Below are positions 1 through 15,000 of a stretch of DNA of 64,000 nucleotides, in pieces (position 1 is the first letter of the stretch; the number at the start of each line of letters is the position of its first letter). Both the position numbers and the translations under genes were made by a program. The notes below the pieces were generated by a model. That model saw only the letters and a list, made by a program, of their open reading frames with translations, did not search any database and was not told the DNA's origin. The stretch is from Cyanoderma ruficeps (taxonomy: Eukaryota; Chordata; Aves; Passeriformes; Timaliidae): the NCBI GenBank assembly GCA_008694505.1, contig VZDJ01000594.1, positions 12,174,026 through 12,238,025 of the forward strand. The letters run 5' to 3'.

Positions 1-3000
1 TATTCAATTGCTAGCAGCACTCACAAAAGGAAGGCTGGAACTGCATCTAGTTGTTTTTATCTTCTCTTATCCAAGAGTTTTTATTTGTAAAGAGTTACCA
101 GGAGCCAGCAAATCCAGATACAACTCAAGCTGTCTCTGGATCACAGCAAGCATCTTTAACCACATCATTCCTGTTTAGACCTCATGCACACTCACTGCTG
201 CCCACCTTTGGTTATGCCACCAACTGCACAGCTTTGTAAAGTCCCCTCTAATATTCAACATGGGAACACCATCAGGACACATCTTTATGTCTAAAGTCAC
301 TAAATCTTCTATGCCAAGATTTCTGTATTTCACAAACTTTTTCTGGATTCCTTTTGCAGTACCAAGAGCCAGTCCCTTGAAACCCCATCTTATACACTTC
401 AAGTCACACACACAGACCAGAGAAGCACCTGCCAGTATCTAAGAGCTTGACATCCTCTTACATTACATTTCATATTCAACATGTTGAATTGACATGCAAT
501 AGACACCCTTGCACTACACGCTGGATGACCAGGAAGGATTCAAGTATACAATCTACTTAAGAAGTTGGCTCAAAGAACCTCCTAACACATGTCTAGTCCT
601 GGACTCACGCTGCAGCAGGATGGACACGTATGTCCCAGCCTTGCACCAACTCTGCCCTCAGAGCAAAGCGGGCACACTCCTTTTCTGTTCAGTGCTGGCT
701 GTGCAATGCTGCTGCAAGACTCAATGGCACTGTAAAAAAGACACAAAGATCTGACTGCACACACTAGAACAAGAGCAAACTCAGCATACTATACCTTCTA
801 ACTCACACTTTGATGCATTACAACCCTGTCCAGTAACCAGCCAGGCTGTGTTCTGAGTTTTACTGTCAGTACAGGTCACCACCACAGTGACAAAAGCACC
901 AAGCTGTGATCTTCAGGTAGATTCGCCACTGTAGGAGCATTTAAATGCCATCACTCCATTCAACTCATTCTGCTGTACAAAATTCACCACGAGCACCAAA
1001 TAAAATGAAGGGACCAAACAAGCTTTTGTACTTCTGTCCCACAGGATACATTTAAATGCTTTGTTACAACAAATAGGGCAAGTTACCTATTCTAAAACCT
1101 GCCTCATTTAAACATTAACTGTCTCCAGACAGTCATGTACAACTTTGTGTAATGATCAGTCTCTCAAACAGCTTTTTGAAAAGCTTGTCTCTGGAACAGA
1201 GCCAGGTTTGAATCTTTACTATAAAGTCAACATCTAAACCATTTTTATTCCAGATAATGACATGCAAGCAATTTTGCCCTTCTTAATCCCACACATGAAA
1301 TACAACAGAGGCTTTTTCCATTTGCCCAGTTCCTTGCAGTGGATTTTTTCCATAGGTCATCTAAGATCAACTTTTGCTTTGACATAGACCTCCTTATCCA
1401 GGTGCTTCCCGAGCGTGCTTCCCAAGCCTGCTTCTGCTCTTGCTGCTGCTGAAGTCAGGGAAGAGCAAGAACCAGCAAAAGAAGGGAGCTAAGATTTCAG
1501 TGATTAGAGTGACTGAAGGTTTTGTTCACCTACTCAGAAAATTAAATTCCCAGAGAACAAACCCTGCAGAGGAGAGTCTAAATCAGTGCTCAAAGGGAAG
1601 AGGAAGGGCAAGGGTTCAATATATGAAATAAGGCAGAAACCACAAAAGATGATCTGGCACTGTAGAAAGCATCAGAAAGTAGCCACATGACACATGGGAG
1701 CTGCCATATTTCTCTGATTATCCATGAAAGAAAGCAATTGTCCGTCAGGAGGTGAGATGAACAGTGAAAGCCAGGTAAACACAGGCATTAGCCAAACAAT
1801 CTCCACCATAAATTACCAAAAATCATCCTTCTCAGAAGAGACAAGAGGATCAATGAGGGAGGCACTCAGTACAAAGCCATTTCACTACTCTGGGAGCCAG
1901 ACCTGAGCAGACAATTTTGCTTTGCTTATGTCTGGATGGGAGCGTCCAGCTCTCACCAACACACTGTGCTTCAAGCGGTTCAACATAGCTTAAAAGTACC
2001 CCAAGAATACAAAGGACACATGAAAGGTACACTGTCATTCATCCAACTTCTTCAGAATGGGGAGAAAACTCCACTGAGTTTTCAGACCTTCGCCACAAAC
2101 AAATCTGTTACATCAGCGCATGATTCCAGATACAGGAGACTACGTTAGGAAAAAATAAATGTCTGAGCTCACTCTGCAACAGTCATGCTAGATTGTGGGA
2201 TGGTGGTTCAAATTTTTTTCCCCAACTGTAAAGAGCACAGGGAGTTAAACAGACAGCAAGGCCAGAAGATACTGGGTTGAAATTACAGATCTGGCAATAA
2301 ACACAAAAGAATGTCGCGTGACTTTCAGTATGTGGTCTGCAGACTTCAAGGCCAATGAAGAGCAACTATGGAAAGCGAGCTGTATATCTGGCATTTACAT
2401 TTACAGAGAAGGCCAAATCCCTGGAAAAGAAAATTAAGGCCCCATGACCCAAGAAAAGGCTTGAAGCCCTGCTCTAGTTCATCTAGAACATGGATGACAC
2501 TTTTTTCATGAGGTACATTCCTCTCCATGGTTTTATGGAAACCTCCCTTCAATACCACTGACACACTCACATATAACTCAGATATGGGAATGGAAAATAC
2601 CTCCTTCACCTTAGACAAAACTCAGTCTTACACATCTAACCCCTCCAACAGGAGCCAGTACCTTGTGTGTCTGACAAAAGAACAAGCACCTCATTAAGAC
2701 TAACACAACACAATCTACTCCAATTATGAATAAAGACTTAAACCTGGAGTCAGTGGGGTATGAAACAAAAGAACAATACTGATAAGATCTCTTGCTAAAA
2801 ACCTTATAAAGGCTTCTCCTCTTTCTGTAATTCCCAAGGAGAAGTAAGGGGAACCAAGTAATATCACTTTCTTGGTCTTTAAACACAGAGCCTTGCCAGG
2901 CCTGCCAGTACACCTGTCCCAAGTTATATATCCAGTAAGGCTCCTAGCTGAGCCACATTCAGCCACACCAGTGTCATAGCTGTGGTCACTGCAACTCAGC

Positions 3001-6000
3001 CCTGGGTGCTGCAGGCGTGAGCGTGTGCTGGCTCACATGGGTGTCCTTCCAGCACAGTCACACCAGCCTCCTGGGCAGCTCCTACACACTAATTTTGGCT
3101 CAGCATGGTTTTAATAAAAAATGAGTCATGACAGCAGCCAGCAAGTGTTCCGTGGCTGCGGCTACCCACACTGGTAGCTCAGGAAAACAAAAATGTCATG
3201 TGGACACATTCTGTGCCTTCACACCCGTGAAGCAGGTGCAACCACCTAAATACTTTCTGCTATCACCTGCCAGAATGAGGGTAGGCATTGAGGCTGCTGT
3301 CAGCAGCTGCTCCATTCCCCACCACACTGGACAATGCTGCAGATACCTGATGGCCACTGTTTCAAAGATTAAACATGAGTTTTTGAGTTCCCACTGGCAA
3401 GAGAGGTGCTCTGCTGACTCTTCGTCATCAGTCATGGGCACAGAACAAAACCTCCTTGATGGATCAAATCCTGCCACAAGTTTCACTTCCCACTCCTTAA
3501 ACAGCTCTGTGTGGCTGCAGCCAAGCAAGGACAGGAACTGGAGCGCTCCCATGGAGGGGAAGAGAAACCTGAGAAGGGAGAACTTCTCTTAACAGGTGGG
3601 TATTCCCCAGCTCCTTCGGGAGTCCCAACCTGCTCCTCCAACACCTCTCCCCACCAACCACCACACCTCAGTTTCAGTGATTTTCAGCCTGCAGAGTTTC
3701 AATGGTGTTAAATGCTAGTACTGAACAAAGACAGGGTTTAGGAAAAACAAAACCAAACCCGAAAACAAACACTCAACTGAGATTAGCTGCATAAAGTATC
3801 TTTAAGAGTGAAAGTAGAAGATAACAGGGAACAATGTCTGTTTGTCGCTGTCTCACTGTTTGTTACCTGCACCTGGCCACAGAGGGTCACATTCACCCAA
3901 TATTTAGCTTCCTCCTGTGCAAACCTCAACCTCACTCATGCCTTTTCTCCTCTTCCTCTCCCAGAATATGGCAACAGGAAACAGTCTCTGGTCAGTGTGG
4001 CGACTGCAAGCCGAGACACACACGTATCCCAGGACTCTGAAATCGCACTGGAATCGCTGCGTGGTGCCCCAGCAAGAGGCAAGTGCTGAGAAGCACGTCC
4101 ATGCCCCGGGCAGCAGCTCCCAACAAAAGGAGCCTTTGTCCCCTGGTGGCTTTCGCACGACTGTGCCAGAATCAACAGGCATCGATTCCAGCAGCGCTAG
4201 GAAACAGGATGAGACAGGAAAGAATAGGCTGGGCTGTTCCCACCTTCTGCGCACCTCTGACTTGCACTGCAGGGGGCTGCATATCAAAGGGGCCTGGCTT
4301 TTAAGGAGAGTACCTTCCTAAAAACCTTCAGGCACTGGATATGAGACATGGGATCAATCTTCTGTAGACAGCTTAAATACACAAATCATTCAAAAGTACT
4401 GCCACCTAATCACTTCCCGGAGACCTGATGGTAGCAGTTTCCAGAGTCAAAGTTCTGCTTTAATGCATCTCCTGCAAGACTTAATAGGATCTTCCTTTGA
4501 AGTACATTCGGATACAGCATCCCCTCCACCCTCATTTCCAGAATGGAACTATCCTGCTCAGGGGACAGAGAGAAAATCTGCTTTGGACTGAAGAAATTCC
4601 CCAGGAACAGAGGAGTCTTCGCAGAGGCCACAGTTTCATGAATACTTAAAAGCTTTCCCAAGAAGGCCACTGAAAAAGCCTCATTTCCCACTCTCTCTCC
4701 TGCCTCTGTATCACTGTCCCTCCCTGTGCTAACCCAGGAATGCAAGGGCTAAATGCTGAAACAGGATTGAGAAACAAACCTCAATTAAAAACAGCAATAC
4801 AGGTTGGGTTGAAAGTAACCAATGGTTTCTGATGTCCCAGCCTGGCTCACAAGGGGTGGAACAGATTTTCCAAGCAGCACTGCCGCATTTAGCCCCTCTG
4901 GTAACTTGTTGGGTCATTGTTTTCACTAAGTCACACCAGTGAGGCTGGATTTTGGGGTAAAGGACTAGGAAGGCTGGGCTACTTCAGCAGAATGTCTCCT
5001 GTTTCTATTATTCTGGAAAACACCAAGCTCTAGACTTGCTAAACTTGTACAAACTTGTATTTCAACACTAAAAATTTCCCACCCATTCCTAAAGAGGGAG
5101 AATCACTGCCAAGCCTTTTTCTTTTTCAAGATAAGACATTGAATTCCGGTCTCAGCATTTCAAATTTTTTTAAACTCTTAATTATACAAGGGAGATGCAG
5201 ATAAGTCAGCCACAATTTGAGACAAACCCATTCTAATTCAGCGGTTTAGCAACTAGTTTATTGACTGAAAACTTAGGCTTTGCTCACCAAGAGTAATTTC
5301 CAAACCTCAATATTTACACACCTTCTATAACACTTGAAGCTCTCACTAGATTCAAGTGTTTAAAAAAAAAGGTGAATCTACTGTTCTAAGCCACACAGAG
5401 TATGACACAGTATTATGGAGATAAAACTGTAATGGCAAAGCTCCAAACCAACTTCACCACATACCTTCACAGCTCATGTAACTTCTGGGGTAGGTTTTGC
5501 TGTCCACTCAGGACAAACCTTTCGAGAAACCAAGTGCTGGGTTTCTGAGACTTCATTGCTATCAGATTTTTAGAGAGATACCATCTAAAGTATTACAAAA
5601 TTATTTTTATATCTAAACTGTTTTTAAAATTATATAGCTTTTTGAGACAGTTTTCAGGCTGATAAGACCATTCTGCACTTGTGGTAGCTACTCTCAGGAT
5701 GAACTTCAGAAGGCAGTTAAGAGCTTAAAACAAGCTTATATTGCCCAAATCACTAATTAAACTTCAGAATGAAAGAAGAGCCAATGCACCTTGCAATGTT
5801 ATTTCTTCAGTAAGAACCAGAGCCCTATTATTAAATGCAGGCTGGGATCAAAGAGGCAGCTTCCTCTGGATTCTGGTCTGATTTCACAGCTGCCACAGGC
5901 AAAGGCTGAAGATGACAGGAAGAGAAAGAAACAAATAGAACAAGGAGGATCTACAACAACAACCAAATAGATACTATTGTGGAACACCACAGATCCTGAG

Positions 6001-9000
6001 AAAGAAGTCTTCACTTGGAAGAGAAAGGATTGCCTGTGTTCTGGCTGGTCTATGATTAGAGGACAGAAAGCTCTGAAGAGTTGTTTGATGTGACACCTTC
6101 AGGTTTTCCAAGAGCAGGAAAACACAGTCAAAGCAGGTGCACTTTTTCTGGCACCGAAAAGGAGCTGGGATCACAGACAGGACCAGGCTCCCAGGGCTTT
6201 CCTTGGATCTCTCTGGGGAAAGCCCTTCTCAATAGCTGAGGAGGGTACCGGGGCCTTAAGCACTTGGTTGTCTGCCAAGTATGGGGATGTCTGGGGATTA
6301 CCATGTGGGATTGAAAGGAAGGTGGGAGTGGAAGTAGGAACTTTAATGATGCACAGCTGATGCTATCTAGGCCTTAGGTGCTTTACTAAGCAGATGAAAG
6401 GAAGAAAAAGGCAGAATCAGAGCTGACCACCAGCTTCTTGTGAAGGGGAGGATCCAGCTGCAGCTATTTTTTCCACATGCACCTGCAGGCAAACATAAAA
6501 TGCTCAGACATCTTCCTCTGAAACAAACACAGAACCTTCAAAAGGAACAGGCACATCACATAACAGCACTGGTACTGCCCCAGTGCAAGCACAAAATACT
6601 TTCTGTCTCATCTCTGACTTCAGAGCAGGGACACAAATAAACCAAAGATGCTCGCTGAAAGCAGGCAGTCGGTCTCTGCCAATCCTCACCAGCACAGACA
6701 ACACAAACCCAGTGCATTTCTGCTACAGAGAGCACGGCAGTCTCACCCACATCACAGCAGCACGGCCAGGAGGAGAGCAGGTTACGTGCAAAGGCTTGGC
6801 ACACACGTGTACTCAAAAACCTTTTTTTCATCCCAACGAAGAACCACTTCCTCTTCATTATTTGAAGAGGTCAGAATAAGACATCCAGAGAACAAGCAAC
6901 CTGGCCATAGCTGTACAAGGAGTATGAACCCATGGTAAAAAACAACCCTGAATTACAAGCAGGTCAATAATGAACAGTAATGTTTATTACAGAAGGAATG
7001 GAGAAACTGTCACAGTTCCCTTCAAACCCAGAAAAATCGGCACTGAAAAACTGCCTCTCACAGATGCACTGTTTGGTTTTGTACAAACCATGATGTCCTT
7101 CTGTACCATTGCCTTTCCTTTCTATCACAGTGGGGTGAGTACTCTCAATAGCCTCTGAGGAAACACAATATAAAATCAGGTGCTTAATTCAACAACGCTG
7201 AGCATTTTCCCTTAGCACTGCTGGGGCCGTTTTGTACGGTAGCACTATGCTCTTGCAAGGTAAGATTTCTGACAGGTAGGCAAGTCCAGCTGGCTTCTTC
7301 AGCTAGTGCTGAAGGAGATAAAGATGTTGATTATGTTCCTGGCTCTCTTTCAGCCTTCCGGCTTTTAAACACTGGGTAATGGTGAGGGTGGGACAAAAAA
7401 CTGTTTACTTCTGCAACCTTGAGTCAGCTTTGCATAGGCTACATCTCAGCCACACAGGGTTTTTCCTTCTAAAAAGCAAGGACATCAAGTGAAAAAAATA
7501 AAAAAGTGAAAACCAGTCTAAAGGGCTCAAAAGAACATTCCTAAATGGTCATTCTCATGGTGAGATTTACTGCTTGGGTAAGACAGGATTGAAGCATCCA
7601 GATATTGGTCCCAAGATATACTAACACATGTAAATAGGTTGGAGTAGCTGTGTTTTTCTCTTTTTTTCCTGCATCCACACGTTACTAGCAAGAACTAGTT
7701 CTGAAGCCCAAAGAAATGAGTTGCACATGCCCCAAGGACAAAGCACAAGGGAACTGACTGACCTCACATCATCTCCTCCTCCTCTTCTCCCAGCAAGACC
7801 CTCCCAGAGCAGTCACAGTCAATTGAACAGAGGATATCCTGACTTGTACCTTTTTTTTTCTTTACATAAATGGCAAAACCAACCCAAGCATGACTGACAA
7901 CTAGAAGGAACACTAGAGAATGACAGCAACAAACAGAAAGCAGATCAATGGACTTTGGTAAGGAAGCTGTAGAGCCAGACAGCAAAGGCAGCAGAAAGCA
8001 CTATATGAATTTTCATCTCTCAGCCTGTCACCATGAAAACAGATTCTGTTTTCATACATTTTCATCATGTTTCCAACCACTTGTTAACATCCCTGCTTAT
8101 CCTGGCCACAGTTTCCAGATAACACAGTAAGTATCTGTCTGGGTTGGTACATGCACATGGGGTTAGAGTAACAGGCCTACCATGATTACTGGAGACAATA
8201 CCCTGTGAATAAAAATATCATCAGAAGGTTACTATAGTCAGAAAACTAAGCAGCAGCAGGAGGAAGAAATTAAAGAAGAGCTTGTTGCCTCAACACACAC
8301 CCTCTTTTCCACATTTTCATCTCCCATCACCCAGAAACTCCTTACAGGTGAGTTCTTTAAGCAGGCACAGGAGTCTGCACATCTTTCAGACCCCAGGTTT
8401 GCCCTTTTTGCATCTTCCCCAAAAGCTTCACCACAGAAAAAAATCTTAGGGATGGGAGGAAGAAATAGGGGGGACAGTTCAGGGAGGGAACAAGGACTTG
8501 GGACATATGCACAGCCCAACCCTACAGTAACCAAACAGAGCAAATGAACAATGTTCCCTGCTTGAACAGCCTTCCCTCCAACTCCAACCCTGCTTTTTTT
8601 TAAAAAGAAAGGGACATCACTCAAGTCTTTTGATTTTCCATGTAGGAGGGAGCTGATGTTTACATTATAAAGACATGTCTTAATGACACAGACCCATCAA
8701 CAGCTCAAGGAAGAACAGAGGAGGAAGCTCTGAAGGCAGCAGGCTCCAAACATGACAAATTCACCTCCAAAAACAAGTACTTGTTTCATCTGATGAGGAA
8801 AAAAAATGTTTTTCTTTCTGTTCTCCATTCCATGAAACAAGGAATTAGTCATCCCTTAAAAAGGTCACCTGGTTCCTCAGCATCAGAGGACTGAAAATGC
8901 AGGAATAGTTCATTTCTTTCTGGCCCCTTCAACCTTTGCCCCTACTCATTCTGGCTAAAAATATCCATCGAGGCTTTTGACACCCCTCCATACCTACAGC

Positions 9001-12000
9001 ATGACTGGCTCTGGGCCCACACCATCCCTGGGTTCCAAGAATGTGCTGCAGGGATCCTCCCTCAACAGAGAGGGCAGCTGTCCCTTTCCTTCCCACTGCC
9101 CATCACTGCAGGCTGGCAGGCAGACACTGCAGGCTCTCAAGGAGGGCTTTATTTCCAAGGCCTGCCACTCCACTGTCTCATCCTGGTTTTCATTCACTGC
9201 TCCATTCATGATGGGGAAACCTTAACTCACCCAGGCAACAAATTGTGTTGCTGTTCCTTGCTGACTGTGGGGCCCAGCATCTGTGTCTGCAGGGCTGTGA
9301 GGACAGGCACGGGGACACTGCACAGGCAGGCTCTGCCAAAGGCAGCAGTGGCGTTAAGAACCTGTTCAGAGCAGGACTCAGCCCCCTGCTGCAGAAAACC
9401 CAACCTGCTGCAGAAAAACAAGGCATCTGCTCTAGGGATTTCTTTGGCAATTCCTTTCTTTCCTCTCCTTCTAAAGTAGCACTTTTTTAGATAAGAGCTG
9501 GCACTAGTGCCATTTCCCCTAAAGAAAAAAAACTCATTTCCTCCCCTGGAAGCCCCACTCCAGCCCTCACCCTCTCCTGTTCTTCTTTACCCCTGGCACA
9601 GTTGGACCCTGTTTTTCTCTTCAGCTCCCTAAAACACATTTGTTCCTTTTACACGATCAGATCTCCTGTGACAAGGAGCACATTTCCATTCCCTTCCTCA
9701 AGCAGCCTGTGCAACTCCCAACACAGTGTCCTGCTCTCAGACATGGAACATGAGAAGGTTTCTGATGGCCAGGTCACTCCTTCGCCCCCTTCTGCCCCAG
9801 GGCCTCCTCTGCCCACCACACCCACGGGCAGCTCCTCACCAGGCCGGCCCACTCATGGATAGCAGAGATCCGGCTGCTGCGCAGCATCCAGCTGCCTCCA
9901 TCTGAGATCCTAATGTCCCACCAGGCAGGACTCTGCTCCTTACACCATGGGCTGGAGCTAGGAAACACTGAGGTTTTAGAGCAATTCTAGTTTAGCTTCC
10001 AAGATACGGCAGGACAGAAGGATCTTTTATTTTTCTCCTGTTCTATTCCAGAAGACTTTACTGGGTGCCTCAAACATCACTCACTAGTGACAGTTTTAAT
10101 GACCCAACTTCCCATACAAGCACCTTACTATCTGTCTCCTCAGGTTCTTCAGGGCAGAGTAGTTCCCCAGAGCTGCTTCTTTGGTTGACTTTTTCCCAAG
10201 CAGACTGCACTGTTTTGCTAACAAGTCTGCCAGCTCAAATTCACCTCCTGAGCACCTCTCCCTTCCTTCCTTCCTCAAGTATCCATTAACTCCCATTAAT
10301 CCACCCTCCTGGATAATCAGAGTAATGCTCTTTAAATACATAACACAGGGCAAAGCCACTCTGTCTGCAATGTTAGAGGGCATGGTGACCCTGCAGGTAA
10401 CGTGATTGGGAATATTATGCTCCAGAGCCTCCAAATAATCCATTTATGGAGAGGGATCCCCAGAACAGGACATGAGTACTGCAGAAAAGGCACTTTTGCT
10501 GAGTCTCCTGGCATACTCAAATATACCTGGCTAGACAGCAACTTACTGCAATCCTAAATCAAAGTGTTCCCTCCCCTCCTCCAACCACCCTGGATGACAT
10601 CTCACCTAATTTAAGAGCGACATTGGATGAATCATTTCTGTCTGTTGTGAAAGAAAATCATCTTGAGGAGAGTTAGCAGCACGATATTCCCCTCCTTTCC
10701 TGGTAAACTGGCCAGGTCATTAGCATCCATACTATACAGCAGCTGTCAGAAAGTCAGTGCATTGGAACACCAAAAGAGAAGACTCTGGATTCTTCACCAT
10801 CACAGCAATCTGTTTTTCTGACTCCCTGGTAGCACTGACCTTGGAGCAGGAACTGAAAAGGAGGCTTTGGCACCCATTGCAGGAGAAACCAAACTGGCGC
10901 ACCATGAACCAGCAGAAATGGAAAGCTGCTGTTAGCACCTATCAAATACCTTGAAATTAAGGTGGCAAGGAACTGTAATATCATTTAATTCTCTTTTGTC
11001 CCAAGACAAGAACCAATTAGATTTTATTAATCAGTGCAGCTGTATCCTCATCCCTCATTCCCCCTTCTGTGCACTAGGTCACAGTCAGCTCACCCTGTGC
11101 ATGAACAGGCTGGAAGGGGGGTAGGTTTTCCACCCATTCCTGCCAGCCTGAGGAGCTCAGACTCAGTGAATTGAACAATCAAGGATAAAGAAAAAGTTTT
11201 TCATCCGACAGTAAAAATTGATTTTTGCTGTCACTTAACATTAAAAATAAACCAAAATGAATAAGGTGAGGACACTAACGTTAAGGATGTGGCTGCTTAC
11301 CTAAAATCCCCCAAGTGACTTTCAGAAATGACTGAGATGTAGCACTAACCTCTGAAACTGGTGCAGCAACAACAAAAAGGCCAGTACAAGTGGGAGACTG
11401 GCCCAACAGCACTGCAACAAAAAGGCAGCCTTGGAAATAGTTGAATAGTAGTTGCCTGACCTAAACTGAAATCTGAGTAGAAGCAAAGATCTATCTTAAA
11501 AGTCTGTATTCACTGTTGTAAGAGAAAATTAATGCACCTTCTATATGCCTAATATCAGCCTTTATAAGGATCACTTTTCTCTAGGAAACAGCCATTCTGG
11601 CAGTTTAGGAAAACACAAGAACAGATCTCCAGGATGCAAGAGCTACTTTCCCCAAAGCAATCTACAGCATGTTTACAGAAAGATACAAATAAATCCCCGG
11701 TTCTCCGGATGTTTTGCAAGCACCCTCTGCACATGGCCAATCAGTTAAGATGAAAGGTTCTTTTACCCATATAACCACAGGCTCAAACCAAGCATCTCCT
11801 CTCCCACAGAGAGCACTTAGAAACAAGACAGGCCTCGAGATGCTGAACTGGCTGGGGCCCCTGCTGTTCATCTAGCACTGACATTCAGGGATTTTCTTAT
11901 AGGAAGATTTTAGTCTCTTCACCACGTTCAACATTTTAGGCTGTTTCTCCCTCCCTCTTCACCCACAGTTTTCGCAGTTTAGCTCCCATCGTCAGTCAAG

Positions 12001-15000
12001 TCTAAATTAAGTGATGCTACAGCGGGAGTGGTGCTGTGACAGACAGCACGGAAAAGCAATTCCCTTCCTCCCTGGCAGGATGCTTGGTCTCTGCAGTCAC
12101 ACTGTGCTACACTCACACACTTGCAATGCAGTTCGGTGTCTGCCTACCCCGAGGCCATCCAAGCACCTTCAAAAGCAGATTCCTTTTAAAGGCTCCTCCT
12201 ATATTAGTTAATTTATCTTGTTATGTTACTCCTCTCTCTCATTTCTTTAGGTCATTTTGAATTATGCCTGCCCTGTAGGCACAGCCCAAGCACTGTGTTT
12301 GTACTCCTGCATGAATTCAAGGGTTGGTTCTCAGTTATAACCAATATCATAAAACAAACTGAAAAAAGAATTTTTCTTCCTTTTTTCTTTCTTAAATATA
12401 TCTGTGTTCCCATCCCCCCACCCATCCTCAAATATTCAACTGATACATCATCTTCCCTCCAGGTCTAACTCACTATGTTATCTAGCGGACTTCTTTTCTC
12501 CCTACTATAAATGCACAAGCTTGCCTTGCTAAATAAAAAGCTTACTAGGAAAAAAAAATGTTCGTTTGTTTTGTTTTTTTTACAGATTGTAGCAGTTAAA
12601 AAGAAGGCATAGATATTTCCCTCTTCACACCTCCCCCCCCCCATTTAAGGAGGTGAAATTGTCCTGCTTTTTCACCACCCAAGGTTTTGAGAGTAAAAAC
12701 AAATCCTGGCAAATGTGATTTAAACTTGACTTCCAATTTTTTCCTCATGTATTTTATAGCCTTCAGTCAGGGGTTTCAGAGAGTCAAAATATAAGCTAAA
12801 GATACCATACAATTAAGAAGCTGGGTGCTAGCTACAGGTCTAGTTGAGCTGAGCTGGGACAGAGGCACCAGCTCAGGCACCATCCCACTGCCCTGTGGAT
12901 TGCTAGGCTTTTCCCTGTTCCCATACTTTTTGCTGCTCTCCAGAACCCCACTCAGAATTTTCCATCAAATCTACCTATGAGAGGAGAGACTTGAAAGAAA
13001 AACAGGTAAAGCAGCACAACCAGAGGGCTGATAATGCAGCAGCAGAATGTAGAACAGAGGAGGAAAAGGGTGCAGCAAGAGATGACACATCTCAGTGGTA
13101 GTGGTGGTAAAAGAACGATGTGAATCAGCTGTCCCAGCAGTAGGTGGGTCAGTTTAAACTTCAGTCTGTAAAGACAAGACTTTATCTAAGGCAAGCTGAT
13201 GGAGACACAAAGAAAATGCTCCAGCAGCAGCTGCACAGAGCAGAAGACAGGGCAGGAAGATAACCATTCAGCAGTGGTCACTTCTCCCACCAGAACAAAC
13301 CCTATGCCAGAAGCAAGCCTCAAGAAGTGTGGGAGATTAAGAATCTTAAGAGCTTTGAATGCTTTAATCTTGACACCTTAAGCAGATGGCCCAATTCCTG
13401 AGGTGTTACAAACAGCTTCACCAGGAGACACAGGCTCTGTTAGGGTCAGCCTCAGTCTGTCAAGTCTGGGGTGCACAAACTGCACACAGGTACCACTCTA
13501 CCATCACTCTGCCCCATAACTGCCCCAGAGACAGACCACTGACCTCCCAGCTCTCGGGTGTGCTGCTGACACCTGGCCATCTTAACCATATGCAACTGTA
13601 TACCTAATTCATAACTTTGGGGGCAATTTTTTCCTACTTGGTTTGCTCTTATTCAAAGCAGGTGGTTAAAACACTGCATTCCCGAGTTCATGCTACTCAA
13701 AAAAGCAGAAACTGGAGAGAATATGTATCTATCAATAGCCTGAAAATAAAGGAGGAGGAAATTTCAGTCTTGAGAAAGCAGGTAAATTTCCACCCTCCCT
13801 TCTGTCTGCCCCAGACTTAAGCAGGCACCAAACAAAGGCCAAAAAAGTGGCACAACGGTGGAGCTAAATAGTCACTACATCACGGCTCTGTTGTTAATAA
13901 AGCCAAATGGCATCATTTAATTCAGTTGGCATCAATGTGACATTCCAGACAACAGGACTTCAACAACATCAATATCTATTACTTGGGTAGGCATTTAACA
14001 TAGCTTAATTAAACCCTATCTATAGCCAACAGTAACAGTAGCAAGAGGAATAGATAATATAAATAGTGTTGTTTGTACAAATTCCCCTTCTCAATTCCTC
14101 TGCCTCCTCCTCTGCAACACGCATTTTAAATGCTGATACTTTTGCAAGAAGTATTTTTATTTTTACACAGGCCCTGATGCAAAATGAAGCAACCAAATCA
14201 GGAAAAAGCATAAAAGGCATTTGAGGCCATGACTGAGCTGGAGAAAGAGATGAAAGAGCAGGTGCATGCTTGGGAGGGAGAGGGGCCAAAGAGCTCTTAG
14301 AAGGCAAAACAATGCTGGAGGGAGACTCCAGCAGGGACGGGCTGGATCAGAGCCCTTAAGAGGCCAGCAAAGCTCCTTCACAGGTTCACCACCATCTTGC
14401 TGAGTTTCTCAAACGCAGGACACATTTGGAACATGTGGCATGCACAATGGGGCAAAGGAAAGACACAGGCATTTGGATCAGCCACTGGAATTCCCTGAGC
14501 TGGAAGGCAATAGCTGCAAGGGATCTGCCATAGGGGATTTAGGACTAGAGCCCTCCAGGGCCAGGTTGAGTTACAGAATGTGCTTTGTCTCATCAAAGTG
14601 TGAACACATGGATCAACAGATGACCAGCTCTTGGCTCCTCCCTAGCAGCTTTTGAACGGCTCTTTACCTTTCCACCCAAGAGGACTGCTTTTTCTTCAGC
14701 AGAGCTGAAGGGCAAGGAACAGCAAATTAGAGAACCAGGCTTGACAGGGTGAGTCCTCTGGCTGTGAACGAGTGTTAAGTCCACCAGCTTCTTTGCCAGA
14801 GCACTTGTTAAGAATCTGGGCCACAGTGGTTTTGGAGAGGAAAACCACCACAAAGTGCTCCCCAAACAGCTTCCTCAAAAATGAAGGCCTCAGCTGGAGC
14901 CTTGGGACTGCCAGCTCAGAAGACATTCCAGCTTAAACACACTAGCCTTAAGTCACCTTCATCCAGCATGACAAAGCAGCTCTTTTAACCTGCTATATCC

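Noticed and set aside
3128..4321. Several frames of 110-155 codons on both strands
   Set aside because: They overlap each other on opposite strands, lack splice logic and domains, and fall within the BIN1 first intron.
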